A DNA stretch of 16,764 nt from Circinella umbellata (lineage: Eukaryota; Mucoromycota; Mucoromycetes; Mucorales; Lichtheimiaceae), in NCBI GenBank assembly GCA_025093555.1, contig JAIWNF010000173.1:1-16764 (forward strand), read 5' to 3'. Below are positions 1 to 9,732 of this stretch, in pieces (the first letter of the stretch is position 1; each line of letters opens with the position of its first letter). A program made the translations under genes and the position numbers. The notes under the pieces were generated by a model. The model ran no database searches. It worked only from the letters and a program-made list of their open reading frames with translations, and was not told the DNA's origin.

Positions 1-3000
1 TATTGAAGTAGTCATCGGCATCTTTAAAATACCAGCATGACATGTAATTGCTTCTGCTTCAACAACATAGCGTTTACCACCAGTATGACCGATACGATAT
101 GGACCATACGGACAACCCGCACCATTGAGCTCCACGCCATTCAAAATATCTATTAAGCATAAAATATGCTTTTCACCTACCAATGAATTTAAACTGTTAA
201 ATTTCGCAATGCTTAACCTACCAGTGAATCTGTTCGTATTACCATTATATTCATGTGCGAAGTATATGATTGTATTTGCAGATCCTTTGGTGCATTGCGA
301 TGGGCTTTTTTTCGATCCACTTCTATATCCATTTTCACAAAGTGGCACAATTTATCTGTCTTTCTCTTTGTTTTCATTGCATCATACACTACTTCATTCA
401 TGTAAAGCCGCCTGCCTACTATAATGCTGTCGTTTATATTATTCCATCCAATTCTATCATCTGGGAATTTTCGTCGCCAAAATTTAACCAGGTACTGTCT
501 CAGATTAACATCACTATAATCATCAACTTCACGTTCAGAATGATCCCACAGTTCTATATCGTTAGAAGCGTCGCCAATTTCTTCATCCATAATACCTAAT
601 GAATAAGCTGTCAGTGATGTGTTATTATTCACATTCTCTTCCAAAACCTGTCTGTCTTCTAAAAGCGAGCTGTAGCATCTACATGCTTGTTGGAGACGAA
701 GTATATTCCCAGCATTGACTCCTGGGTTCTTTTGTGATTTAATACATTTCTTTAAAAATCCTAAAAATATTCCTCTTGTGGTGAACCACCATAATAACAC
801 ATATATTCCATCCATTCATGAATAATCGGTCAAACATCATTCCGTCAAGGATAAAAGATATAACCAATTATACACTATTATTTACTTTGATTCGTTCTTA
901 TTATTAATCCGGATAAAAAAGAAACATCAAAGAAAGAATGAGATTAGTAACAACTGTCACAAACGGTTTCAGAGAATGATCTAGAATTAATATTTATAAT
1001 AGAACAAATATAATAGGTCCTCTCATCCATTCGTATAAAACATAGTTTAGCCATGATCGGATAAAATAAGATAGTTACATAATTTAGAAAAGATATAAAA
1101 GAGTAGTTATTTTATTTCAGGAATAAACAGATTCTCAACTATATTTTACTTTAGTCCCATCTTTCTATTTTTTACTACTCGTATTTATCTCACCTCTAAT
1201 GTTTTAGTAGAACTTCGTGGATATATACTTTAAAATATCGAGACATTTGACTTACCAATTGCATGTTCCATGGATCGTGCACTGAAATAACGAAGTGGTC
1301 CAAGCAACCTAACCATCTCTGGTATATGCTGAAGGTAGTGCATATTTGACGAATACATATTGATTGGAACTACGTCATGTATATATTGGTGCCATTGAAC
1401 AAAAGAACTACAATCATTCATTCGTTAATATAATATTAAACATTTATACAAATAAATCTACTGTAGCTAAATAGCATACCATTCCATCTTGATAAGATCC
1501 TCTTCGGATATTTTCCAAGATAGTGCGATGGCGCATCCTGTTACCAAGGAAACTAACGCATCAACAACAGCTTTTGCTTGCTCAGCGCCAAGCTGTGCTT
1601 CAAGCATGTCACAAACCATCGTTGAGACAACAAATAATAGAAAGCAAATCCAATCCACCGATCTCATATTACCAGGTTTGTGTGATAATCTATAGGTTCA
1701 ATAAGTCACAGTCATGTGTATAGCAAAATACTTTATCCAACTTACTTCTAAAATCGCCCTCGAAGATGGACGACGGGATTGTATTGGCAGAGCTTTCAAC
1801 AGAGCTTCCAATTATTTGTCTTGTTGTTGTGGCTAATTCAAATAATGTAGTAGAAATCTTGAAAGAACCACTAATCATTTCCCATATGCGCTTGGACACA
1901 TTTGCGCCAATTAAATGCATTTCGTCCAAGCCAAAGAACGATGCACCATGAAAACTTTCTAGTTCTGCAAATTTCGTTTTTTTTATCGAAAATGCCTATA
2001 TCATAGATAAATACAATTGCTCTACTTCACAACATTTGTCAAACACTTACCGGAGCACCTTCGACGAACTGTTCAATATCTCGAAATTGATGAAGAGCGT
2101 TGCACGAGCCTCGGAAGTAATTACCATTTCCAGCGCCTTCAGGACTTACTGCATTAATGGTTTGGATAGGACATATCTGGCACCCATATAAAGATCTATA
2201 TGAGTGATAGACAAGTTCTTGAACAGCTACTATATCACCGCTTGTGAGCATCAAGTGAACATTCAAGCGAAACACACCACTAGAACACTTGACTTCTAGT
2301 CCAGCTTTTTGAAGTTTGCGCAGTTCTATGAACAATGGTTCGAGAAAATTGTCCATTGATTTTGGTTTGACTGGCAATATACAGACTTGGATCATATTTT
2401 CATTTCTATATCTACAGTCAACAGTATTAATACAGCAACTTTTCTTTGGATCAGCATATTACTCTTACCTTTCTTTGGGCGGAAGGTTCAAAATGATGAT
2501 ATTGAATATCGTCATACTTGTTTTTCCCTTGCGAAAAGGTGTAAATCCATCAATGAATAAAGATATGGCGATATCCAAGTCTCCCTTGAATAAACTTCTT
2601 CGGTTTTTGTACACATCACCATCAAAAAAATCTTCCTGTACTCCTGGCTCTTCACTTTCACGATTTGATAACTTCATCAAGTGTTCTCTCTTAGAATCAC
2701 TTGCAATTAATGCTGCTAATTGCTGAGCCAATGGCATGTATAGCATTGATGATACAGCCTGCAAGTTGAACAAATTGTTTGTTTTATACTGCTTTAAACC
2801 ACATGAATATGCAACAGATATATAATCCATGTATACGCGACAACCTTTTGGATGATAATCATAATAAACTGGTTTGACAGGATACATTTCAGTGATTTTT
2901 GTTTCTGCCTTATGTTTTGACAGAATCGGTTTTCCAGCTATATAGCTCGGTCATCAGTAACAAATTAAACATAATAACTATGATCCCACTTAATTTTCTT

Positions 3001-3799
3001 ACCTAGTTCTTTGTTAATTAAGCAATCGTTGACAAACTTCAAGATCTGCGCATATGCATCATCAGTTATATTTTTTTCTTGGATGATTTGATACAATTCA
3101 ATACTTTGCTTAAGTTGCTCATCAAATTCTTTAATAGGAGGGACACTACATACAATAGATTCCCTTTCATTAGTTGTTGTATCAACCGAGGGTTGTGTTT
3201 CGTCAATCAGTGAAGAGACTTCACTAATATCATTATGATAGATAACATCCACAGTGTCTTCGTCCATGTTATCAATATCAAGTTCAATATCGTTGTTGTT
3301 GTTGAGTGAAGATATAGAACTTCTTTGATCATCATCATGATCTATTGACGTTTCTAGATGGATTGACGTAAACGAACGTGTAAGTGCCTGTGCATCGTGA
3401 ATCATGGATGGTCCAGGGGATGAAGCCATCATGTTATTATCGTCATAATCAAAAACACCATCATCATATACATCGTCGTCATAGTTTTGATCGAAGGAAT
3501 AATCATCATTATTCACATCTGCTGCTAAATTATTGTTAATGATATAAATATTAGTATTAAGCTCAGCAGAAACATTAGAATAAGAAAAACACAGAAGTAG
3601 TAATATTACTTTCAGGTACAGCGCGACTTGGCAAGCTAGTTACACCGACGCTTCTTCTTTGTCTCTTAGTTGGAGGTTCAACTGGATTGTTAGGATCGGC
3701 GTAAGGGTTCTTATCACATTCATTGTCCTCATGTTGTCTAATGTGTGCTTTAAAAACAGGTTTGTTGCACCAAACACATTGCTTTGTCTTTCCATGCAT
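1..3799 (-). pseudogene. tnp2/Transposase_21-like DNA transposase, 3' end off the window, two apparent frameshifts
   Basis: A cut-and-paste transposase of the tnp2 (CACTA/En-Spm, Plavaka-like) group. I inferred exons 3799-3610, 3524-3003, 2937-2469, 2411-2051, 1995-1746, 1689-1480, 1407-1256 and 760-1 from GT-AG sites. The start is the ATG at 3799, which opens a CxxC...HxxxH zinc-finger-like motif (CVWC, then HIRQH). An Asp-rich acidic stretch follows. The family-typical core then appears: DIAISLFIDGFTPF, the RYRNENMIQV junction, a LTSGDI block, CQIC, FFGLDEMHLIG, SVDWICFLLF and FSARSMEHAIG. Joining most exons keeps phase. Exceptions are the 1746/1689 junction, which needs one extra base, and the last exon, where the homologous frame changes near 280-312 beside a run of seven T; the new frame stays open to base 1. 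I therefore call it a decayed copy. The family call is confident; the exact superfamily is not. Gene 4013-5284 diverges from it. Confidence 0.75.
761..1255 (-). other. Unusually long intron of the tnp2-like gene
   Basis: Donor GTAAGT follows the HAIG codons at 1256 and the acceptor TTTTTAG precedes 760, where the frame resumes and soon reads NPGVNAGNI. The other introns of this gene are 55-85 nt; this one is 495 nt. It is AT-rich and I see no reading frame, inverted terminal repeat or second transposon in it. It may hold a small unrecognised insertion or simply be a long intron. Confidence 0.55.
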
Positions 3800-4012
3800 T
3801 TCGATTCAAGGAGTTAAAAAAAAGGTTGTGTTATAATAAAGTTTTTAAAAAGGAGTAATGATTAAGCAGTAATGATCAAAGATTCACGATTTAAAAAAAT
3901 TTGAAGTGACAATTTGAGGTCAGCCAGTATTGTTTATGCGTTCTTTATATGAGCGCTGGCTCTCGAAAGTAAGTACCTTCCCCCTCTTATTTTCTCAATC
4001 TTTATTTATATA
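3800..4012. promoter_or_regulatory. Divergent intergenic region between transposase and accessory gene
   Basis: Only 213 bp separate the start codons of two genes pointing away from each other, so both promoters must lie here. It contains a near-direct repeat (AGTAATGATTAA and AGTAATGATCAA) and short inverted GCCAG/CTGGC words. A pyrimidine-rich stretch followed by TTTATTTATATA sits just before the plus-strand ATG. No experimentally known motif is recognised. Confidence 0.5.
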
Positions 4013-5284
4013 ATGAGTCAACAACAACAATCGTATATTCAGATGATGAATCACCATCATTATCAGGGTATACCAGTCACCCCAGTCGAAGCCATGATTT
4101 TGACGAGGCTCGACCGTTTGGAGGGTCTCATTCTGGCGTCGAAGAACCAAGCGGTTGAAGCCTTGGAAGAACCTGTGGAGGAGGACGCCGGTGATGATGA
4201 ACCTCCTGCCGAGTTCATTCGTCAGCTGTGCAACGCGCAAGGCAAGGTTCACAATGTGAAGATGGCTGATGTTGAAGCAGCCATATTGGCATTGACCAAT
4301 ATGGACAATTCAGCAAAAAGGCTGAAAATGGTGGGCTTAGAGGTGCATGTTGTTTTCACCATCAAGTGCATGCAAAAGATGGTTGGTGACGATAAGGTTG
4401 GTCAGACATGGTCCAGCCAGAGCGATGAAACCACGAGCTTCATTATGAAGCTCTTCATCAAATTGGTATCCAAGAGTGATCCCTGGATACCGATCAAAAA
4501 GTGTGAAAACAACTGGATGGCCAGGTTCTTGTTGCTCTAGAAATGGAGCAATGCAGCAAAGAAGAAGAGGTTAGTGATACTAAGATAACATGCTTTAATG
4601 TATAACTTAATAAGCTATAGTTAAAATTATTAAATACTTATTTTCATACCTGTTTTACTATAGCAGAAAAGCTGCTGCCGATGATACTGAAAGGTAATCT
4701 ATCCATATTTATATCTTTCTTTTTTCAAAAATAAAATGAGTATAAGTTTAACACTATCTATAACTTAATTATTAAAAGTGTGACCACAGTGGGGTCAGAG
4801 CAAACAAGGGAGATCATCCGCCAGTTCTCAGTTCCTGGAATAAGGTAATATAAATATAAATGTAGTAACATTTTGAAGATGGCTAATTTTGAATTTCTGA
4901 TAATCTTTCTAGTTCTGGCCCTTCGGCCTATCCTCCTGTACTGACATGGGATGCTTCAATGTATGTTTGTTATATCTTCAACCTGTTTATAATCTTGCTA
5001 ATGACTCAGTATATTTCTCTAACTATTTTATATTTTAGACATTCCGTGCACAGTGATAGGAGTATGAGTACTCATGGGTATGTATATATTTATATTTTAA
5101 TATATTTGATGGTTATATTCTACTATAACACAGTATAAGCTTTTTAGAAATACTAATTGAATTTTTTTATAGTACTTCATCAACCATGAGTATTGCTCGC
5201 AAGCGGCTTTCCAGCTCTTTGAGCATCAGCAACAACAACAACGATCGCGCGGTCATCCGTAGAAGAACGGATAAGAGTGGATAA
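4013..5284 (+). CDS. Six-exon accessory gene of unknown family, one in-frame TAG
   Basis: I do not recognise the family. Exons inferred from splice sites: 4013-4569, 4664-4693, 4779-4844, 4913-4960, 5039-5077, 5173-5284; introns are 68-95 nt with clear GT and AG ends and every one interrupts a codon after its second base. The joined frame stays open to TAA at 5282-5284 except for a TAG at 4538-4540 (codon 176). The N-terminus is Gln/His-rich, then acidic (EEPVEEDAGDDEPP). Next comes an alpha-helical core ending with a Trp/Cys cluster (DPWIPIKKCENNWMARF). The tail is Ser/Arg/Lys-rich with an NLS-like ARKRLSSS segment. Its divergent placement beside a tnp2-like transposase suggests a second element-encoded protein, as in two-gene CACTA elements; this is inference. 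The TAG may be a nonsense mutation or the 3' AG of an unspliced 75-nt intron (4466-4540). Confidence 0.65.
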
Positions 5285-5307
5285 CCACAATCCAGGTATA
5301 GTAACGT

Positions 5308-5327
5308 TATTATTATTATTATTATTT
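5308..5327. repeat. (TTA)n microsatellite
   Basis: A run of TTA trinucleotides lies just downstream of the accessory gene stop. The remaining sequence from 5285 to 5456 is AT-rich with no gene seen. Confidence 0.85.
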
Positions 5328-5456
5328 TATACACTGTGTGTGGTCTGTACTGGTACCTGGCAAATTGCAATAATACTATACGTATCTTGTAATATGCCTA
5401 TTTGTTTTTTATACTATTTTAGTACTTTTTCTTTTTAAATAAAAATTAGCACATTA

Positions 5457-5880
5457 CTGGTTTTTTCCAAATTATTTGCGCTGAACTAAATTAATTTTGC
5501 GCTATGAGAAAGATTATTTTGCGTTGTCTGGGGAATAAATTTGCGTTAGTAATTTTGCGCCAATGATTTTGCACCGAATCTTTTGCACCGAAGTATGTAT
5601 GTCCAAACACTTAATATTTTTTATTGCCTCACCAGAGAATATATTTAACAATTTTTTATTAAAAATAATCATAAATGAATTTCATATGAGCTATTTTAAA
5701 AATAATAATTAAAATAAAGTTATAAGCACCAAGGAAGTAAATATTTTGACGCAAAAACAGGAACGCAAAGTCATTGGCGCAAAGTTACCAACGCAAATTT
5801 GTTCCCCAGACAACGCAAAATAATCTTTCTCATAGCGCAAAATTAATTTAGTTCAGCGCAAATAATTTGGAAAAAACCTG
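5457..5880. mobile_element. Foldback MITE with 116-bp terminal inverted repeats and TA target duplication
   Basis: The first 116 bases (5457-5572) match the reverse complement of the last 116 (5765-5880) with about five mismatches, and TA lies immediately outside both ends. The outer bases are CTGGTTTTTTCC on the left and the complement of CAGGTTTTTTCC on the right. Each arm carries TTTGCG or TTTTGCG words about every 15-25 bases. The left arm continues into two direct TTTTGCACCGAA repeats (5567-5578, 5581-5592). There is no coding capacity. A TA duplication and long inverted repeats fit a Tc1/mariner/pogo-type non-autonomous element; which transposase mobilises it cannot be told from the sequence. 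Confidence 0.85.
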
Positions 5881-6120
5881 TATTAATTATTACTATTATT
5901 GCGATCTACTTTATTAATGAGCACTAAATAATATGATATTTTTTTGACTGTAATAGCAGAGAAATGAAATAAAAAATTATATACACAAAAATATTACTAC
6001 TGCTGTATATCAACAAAATGAAAACGGAGATGAATGTTACTATTATTAAATGGGTTATAATTGGTCAATATCAGCATACTATTATGGGTTAGACTTCATT
6101 TTTCGGGTCAATGGGTATTT

Positions 6121-6210
6121 CAGTGGTGGGCTTTTAATCGTAGTTTTATAATCCTGTAAATCCTGTGAATTAGAGCTTTTAACAGGATTTAACAGTATTT
6201 ACAGGATTTT
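6121..6210 (+). mobile_element. Possible hAT-like left terminus with subterminal repeats
   Basis: CAGTGGTGGGC at 6121-6131 resembles hAT terminal inverted repeats. Within 90 bases there are two copies of ATCCTGT (6151-6157, 6160-6166) facing two copies of ACAGGATTT (6182-6190, 6201-6209), forming an imperfect hairpin typical of subterminal transposase-binding repeats. The matching right end was not found in the window. The surrounding 5881-6256 stretch is AT-rich and otherwise empty. Confidence 0.35.
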
Positions 6211-6256
6211 TTTTTTACGGTGAATCATCACAGTCGTGGATCAGTCCATTATCCAT

Positions 6257-6821
6257 TCAACTTACTTTATTTAAGTTTACGATATGACCAATTTTAATAT
6301 CTTCAACTTCATGATTAGCATTTAATTTTTTCAATAATTTTGAGTTATTTAATATATTTAATAAATTGACTTGGGAGTTACTATCAGTATTAGAGATGTC
6401 AATCATCCCATTCTTGCTTACGCTTTTGGTATATATAATATATATGTATATTAGTCATATTGGTTCAAACACAACAAATATATAACCAGAATAGTAAATT
6501 ATATTTACCCTTTGAAGTATTTTGTTTTATTATTTTCTGCAATAATAAAATCACCAAGTTCTAATAAATTAGATCCCATAGTGCCAATTTGTCCTAGAAT
6601 TTGTAATTTATCTTCACTCTACCAATTATTTAAAGAGGTATCGGGTTATAACACTATTATTATTACAGCTGTGTTTATGCGCAACCCAGATTTACCTGAT
6701 ATACTTTTTGTCTTTTATTACTACTGCTACTACCACTTCTTGATCGAGTCTGTTTTCGTTTTCCTTGACTGCTACTACTACCACTACTATTATCAGCCCC
6801 TTCTTTTTCATTTTGTAATGA
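6257..6821 (-). CDS. Fragment of a spliced gene of unknown family (Ser/basic region, then helical domain)
   Basis: Three exons join in phase: 6821-6696, 6618-6509 and 6422-6257, with introns 6619-6695 (77 nt) and 6423-6508 (86 nt) that have GT and AG ends. The first exon follows an acceptor-like TTGTAG and encodes an acidic start, then Ser/Gly-rich sequence with two basic NLS-like blocks (GKRKQTRSRS, NKRQK). The second encodes an amphipathic segment (LQILGQIGTMGSNLLELG). The third encodes Asn/Leu/Lys-rich sequence. Translation reaches TGA at 6259-6257, but a perfect GTAAGT at 6265-6260 could be a further donor. No start exon is visible upstream. It may be the C-terminal part of a Myb-like or transposon-accessory gene; the family is not identified. 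Its end lies close to the hAT-like terminus at 6121. Confidence 0.4.
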
Positions 6822-6898
6822 CTACAATTTAAATATTATTGTAATCAAGTGCATTAATATTAAGATCAAATTTCTTATTCTTATTTATTCATTGCTAC

Positions 6899-6973
6899 CT
6901 ATGCTGCTTGTTCATAATTTTCTCTTTCTAGCTGCAACTCAAGTGCATGTTTTGCAGCTACAGTTTGACGCAT
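6899..6973 (-). other. Short helical reading frame in the 6822-7092 gap
   Basis: An ATG at 6973 opens 24 codons rich in Ala, Glu, Leu and Gln (ALELQLEREN) that look like a coiled coil, ending at TAG 6901-6899. It may be a leftover exon of a flanking element gene on the same strand. The rest of 6822-7092 is AT-rich with nothing else recognised. Confidence 0.25.
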
Positions 6974-7092
6974 ATTTAATAGTATATTGTTAGACACAGT
7001 TATAGTAATAAAGGTATAAGAATCGAAATGTATTTATGATGTTTTTGTTAGAAAGGGTACGCCAAGGCGAAGTATAATTCATCTCGTATTTT

Positions 7093-8765
7093 TCAAAGCT
7101 CATCCTTGATGGTTAAATGTTCAACCTCATCTAAAATACTTATGACCTTTTGTATTCTTTCTAATTTCTCTCTAGAAGAGATAATAGGTTCAGGCTCAAT
7201 TTCTGGAATAGCAATAGATTCATCACTTTATGTAGCAACTAAAGGCAAATCAAGCTCATCTTCAAGTATAGCAGCTATAATATCATCATTGGAAAGCTTT
7301 GGATGAACCATAGCAATTTCCTCAGCTGGATTAGGATCAAAGGTATAATTAGGATCAAGTTCATTCTTATAAATAAGATGTAAATAATCATTAACTTGAT
7401 CTAATGCCACTTGTTCATTTGGATCTAATCCACTATGCGTACTGGTATTACTATTATTTATTATTTTTGTTTTTTCAAAACAATTAATAATGGTGTTGCC
7501 CCTTAAAACCTTATTCTAAGCACCATGGGCCCAGTCAATAGCTGTAACAACTATAATGTGATACATATTCGCATTTGATGCACGCTTTTTAGCAGCCAGT
7601 TGCTTCTTCACAGAGTCATAAGTATGCTCATACTGTCGATTCCTAAAATAATAAAGATTATGTAAGAAAATTATATACTATTACATGTTTTTTTTAAAAA
7701 ATAAATGGAATAAAAACGCACTTAAAATAAACCTTAAAGTTGCTAATAATACTGGCATCTAATAATGGTTGCATGATAGATGTAGTATTTGGAGGCAAAT
7801 AAAGAAGCTCAACATTAGTTGGCTCATACTTTTCTGGAAAATGGCCTGAGAAATTATCAAGAAGTAGCAAAATGTTTCGATTTTGGTTCTTCACAGCTTT
7901 GTCTAACATCTGAAGATATTTTGAAAAAATAGCCTTTGTCATCCAAGCATTGGCATTTGCTTCGTAATGGGAAATATCAACTGTTTTATTCTAATAAATT
8001 GAAAAAAGGTATATTAGAAATAAAGTTGCTACAATATACACATTTTTAATTAAGAATAAACAGTAATGTAGCTTCTTACTGTTTTAAAACATGTAGGCCT
8101 AGCAGCTCTTCCAATAAACCACAATGGCCACACATTTTGACCTAATGCATTTACAGTCGCCACTACTGTAAGTCGTGACTTATCATCTTTAATGCCCGTG
8201 AAAGATGTAGGAGCGATTGTAGTATTGGGGGCACTACAATAAAATAATGCTGTTTCATCCATATTAAAAACATCTCCAGGGGCATACTGAGACACTTTTT
8301 CTTGGATCTCTGGCAGCTTTACTGCTGCCAATACAACATCAGCAGAACTACCTTCACCATGAAGCCTTTTTACTCCCAAATGAAATCTTTTGTGAAAGCA
8401 GTCAACCCATCCATTGGAAAATTCCAATTCACCTTCTAAAACACCAAGTAAAGGAGAAAGTCTTTTGCACATTGCTTAATGATACCCCAATCAACTGGTA
8501 TGTTTTCATGACATTGTTGCTCAATCCACATATAGACAGCATGTTCCAAAAGCTATATATTTGAAAATAATTAGATTTTGCAAGTTTAAAAAAGTATAAA
8601 GTAATATTCTTAAGTATTTAATTAACATACTGGGAACTTTGCTCGAGCTTTTTGTCTTTTATTCCTATCTACGCCAGTCTCTAACTCTTTTCTTCTAGTA
8701 CTAATCCACCAACTAACAGTTGTTCTATTAGGAGATGGCTCTTTTACCTGATAATTAATTTTTGC
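7093..8765 (-). pseudogene. pogo/Tigger-type DDE transposase, degenerate
   Basis: Exons 8765-8631, 8552-8080, 7990-7722 and 7642-7093 join through GT-AG introns of 78, 89 and 79 nt. The first exon encodes a TVSWWI recognition-helix motif. After the splice comes FPLLEHAVYMWIEQQ, the CENP-B-type second DNA-binding domain. LEFSNGWVDCFHKR and HGEGSSAD, the usual linker, follow. Catalytic residues look present: FNMDETALFY, then LLLDNFSGH, then an Asp 33 residues later in QPLLDASII, which carries one extra Leu against the usual QPLDA. Breaks: the frame shifts by one base at the A run 8463-8466 (four A where five would restore phase), TAG at 7518-7516 where Trp is usual, and TAA at 7230-7228; the same frame then continues to TGA at 7095-7093. 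Family assignment is strong; the copy cannot be functional as it stands. Confidence 0.85.
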
Positions 8766-8777
8766 CTAAGCCATTAA

Positions 8778-8846
8778 TTGAAGAATACTACAGTGCATTC
8801 TGTCTTAAACCGTCAAAATAATTTGAATCCCGACATAAAAACTTGA
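8778..8846 (+). pseudogene. Inverted partial copy of a helix-turn-helix exon
   Basis: The plus strand reads 22 codons (KNTTVHSVLNRQ, then LNPDIKT) up to TGA 8844-8846. They resemble KKTPMVHSILKRQ and ILNP encoded on the minus strand at 9733-9905. Nucleotides are also similar in inverted orientation, with changes concentrated at silent or conservative positions. It sits just upstream of the first clear pogo exon but points the other way. Confidence 0.45.
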
Positions 8847-9732
8847 TCACTATGAAATATTTTTGACATCAAGTAATCAATATTCTGGCACATGGAACGT
8901 GTTTATTTTTGTATTCTAAATCTATTGCTCGTTTTCTTTTTTAAAAAAAACTTATTTTTCATCGAGTTCATAGCCTTCAAAGTTTTATCGGAATGTGAAA
9001 ATTTACTAAGTAATGCCAAGATTTCGATACAGGGTATATAGGGGAGATAAGAGGGAAAAGCAGTGTGTAACAGGAAACAACTGACAGGTAATACATTATT
9101 CGATAATACTTATTCGCCAGTTAATAAATAAATATACTGCATCCACTTAAAATCATCCACTTAAATACTATTTCTATCAAGAATATAATATGCTACTGTT
9201 AAATAAAAAGGTACTTGATAGAAAAAAGATGATTATATAGTGACAACGATTATAAATACATAGTTTTAGAACCTTTGATCTATCTTTATGAGATACAGTA
9301 GTTTAGCTACCCATAATAATCAAATAAGATAAAATGGAAAAAGATATACGTGAAAGAGTTGTTATTCTATTTTAAAAATAAAGATTCTCCACTTTTTTTA
9401 TTTATAATAGTTTTATATCTTTCATCTTGATTAATTTGGATTTATAATAACCATTGGCCTCTTAAGTACTACTGATATGATATACTTATTATATATGTGA
9501 TTAACTTGCTTTCTTTCTTTCTTTTTTTTTACATATATCTTTTTATTATTTATACTTTAATAATTTTTTTAGTTTTATTATACATTATATATAGATATTT
9601 GTTATCTTTTTAGGTCACTGAAATTTGTTAATAAAACAATAAAAGTAATCCAAGGTTTTTTGGGCATTATTATATGCTCAATAGTCAACATAGTACTTGA
9701 TACCTTTAATGGCTTTAACCATGGCTTTAATA
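8847..9732. other. AT-rich gap without a gene
   Basis: No convincing reading frame on either strand. It holds a tandem pair CATCCACTTAAA (9140-9151, 9154-9165), a perfect 11-bp inverted repeat TTTCTATCAAG/CTTGATAGAAA (9171-9181 and 9214-9224, loop 32), and pyrimidine-rich tracts near 9510. It lies between the putative N-terminal exon and the body of the pogo gene. Confidence 0.5.

Noticed and set aside
5285..5456. CACTA-type terminal repeat closing the tnp2 element on the right
   Set aside because: I found no CACTA/TAGTG end or matching inverted repeat; the left end is outside the window, so the boundary is undetermined.
6705..6800. Trinucleotide-like microsatellite (CTA/CCA repeats)
   Set aside because: Explained as Ser codons of the minus-strand gene at 6257-6821; the repeat is irregular.
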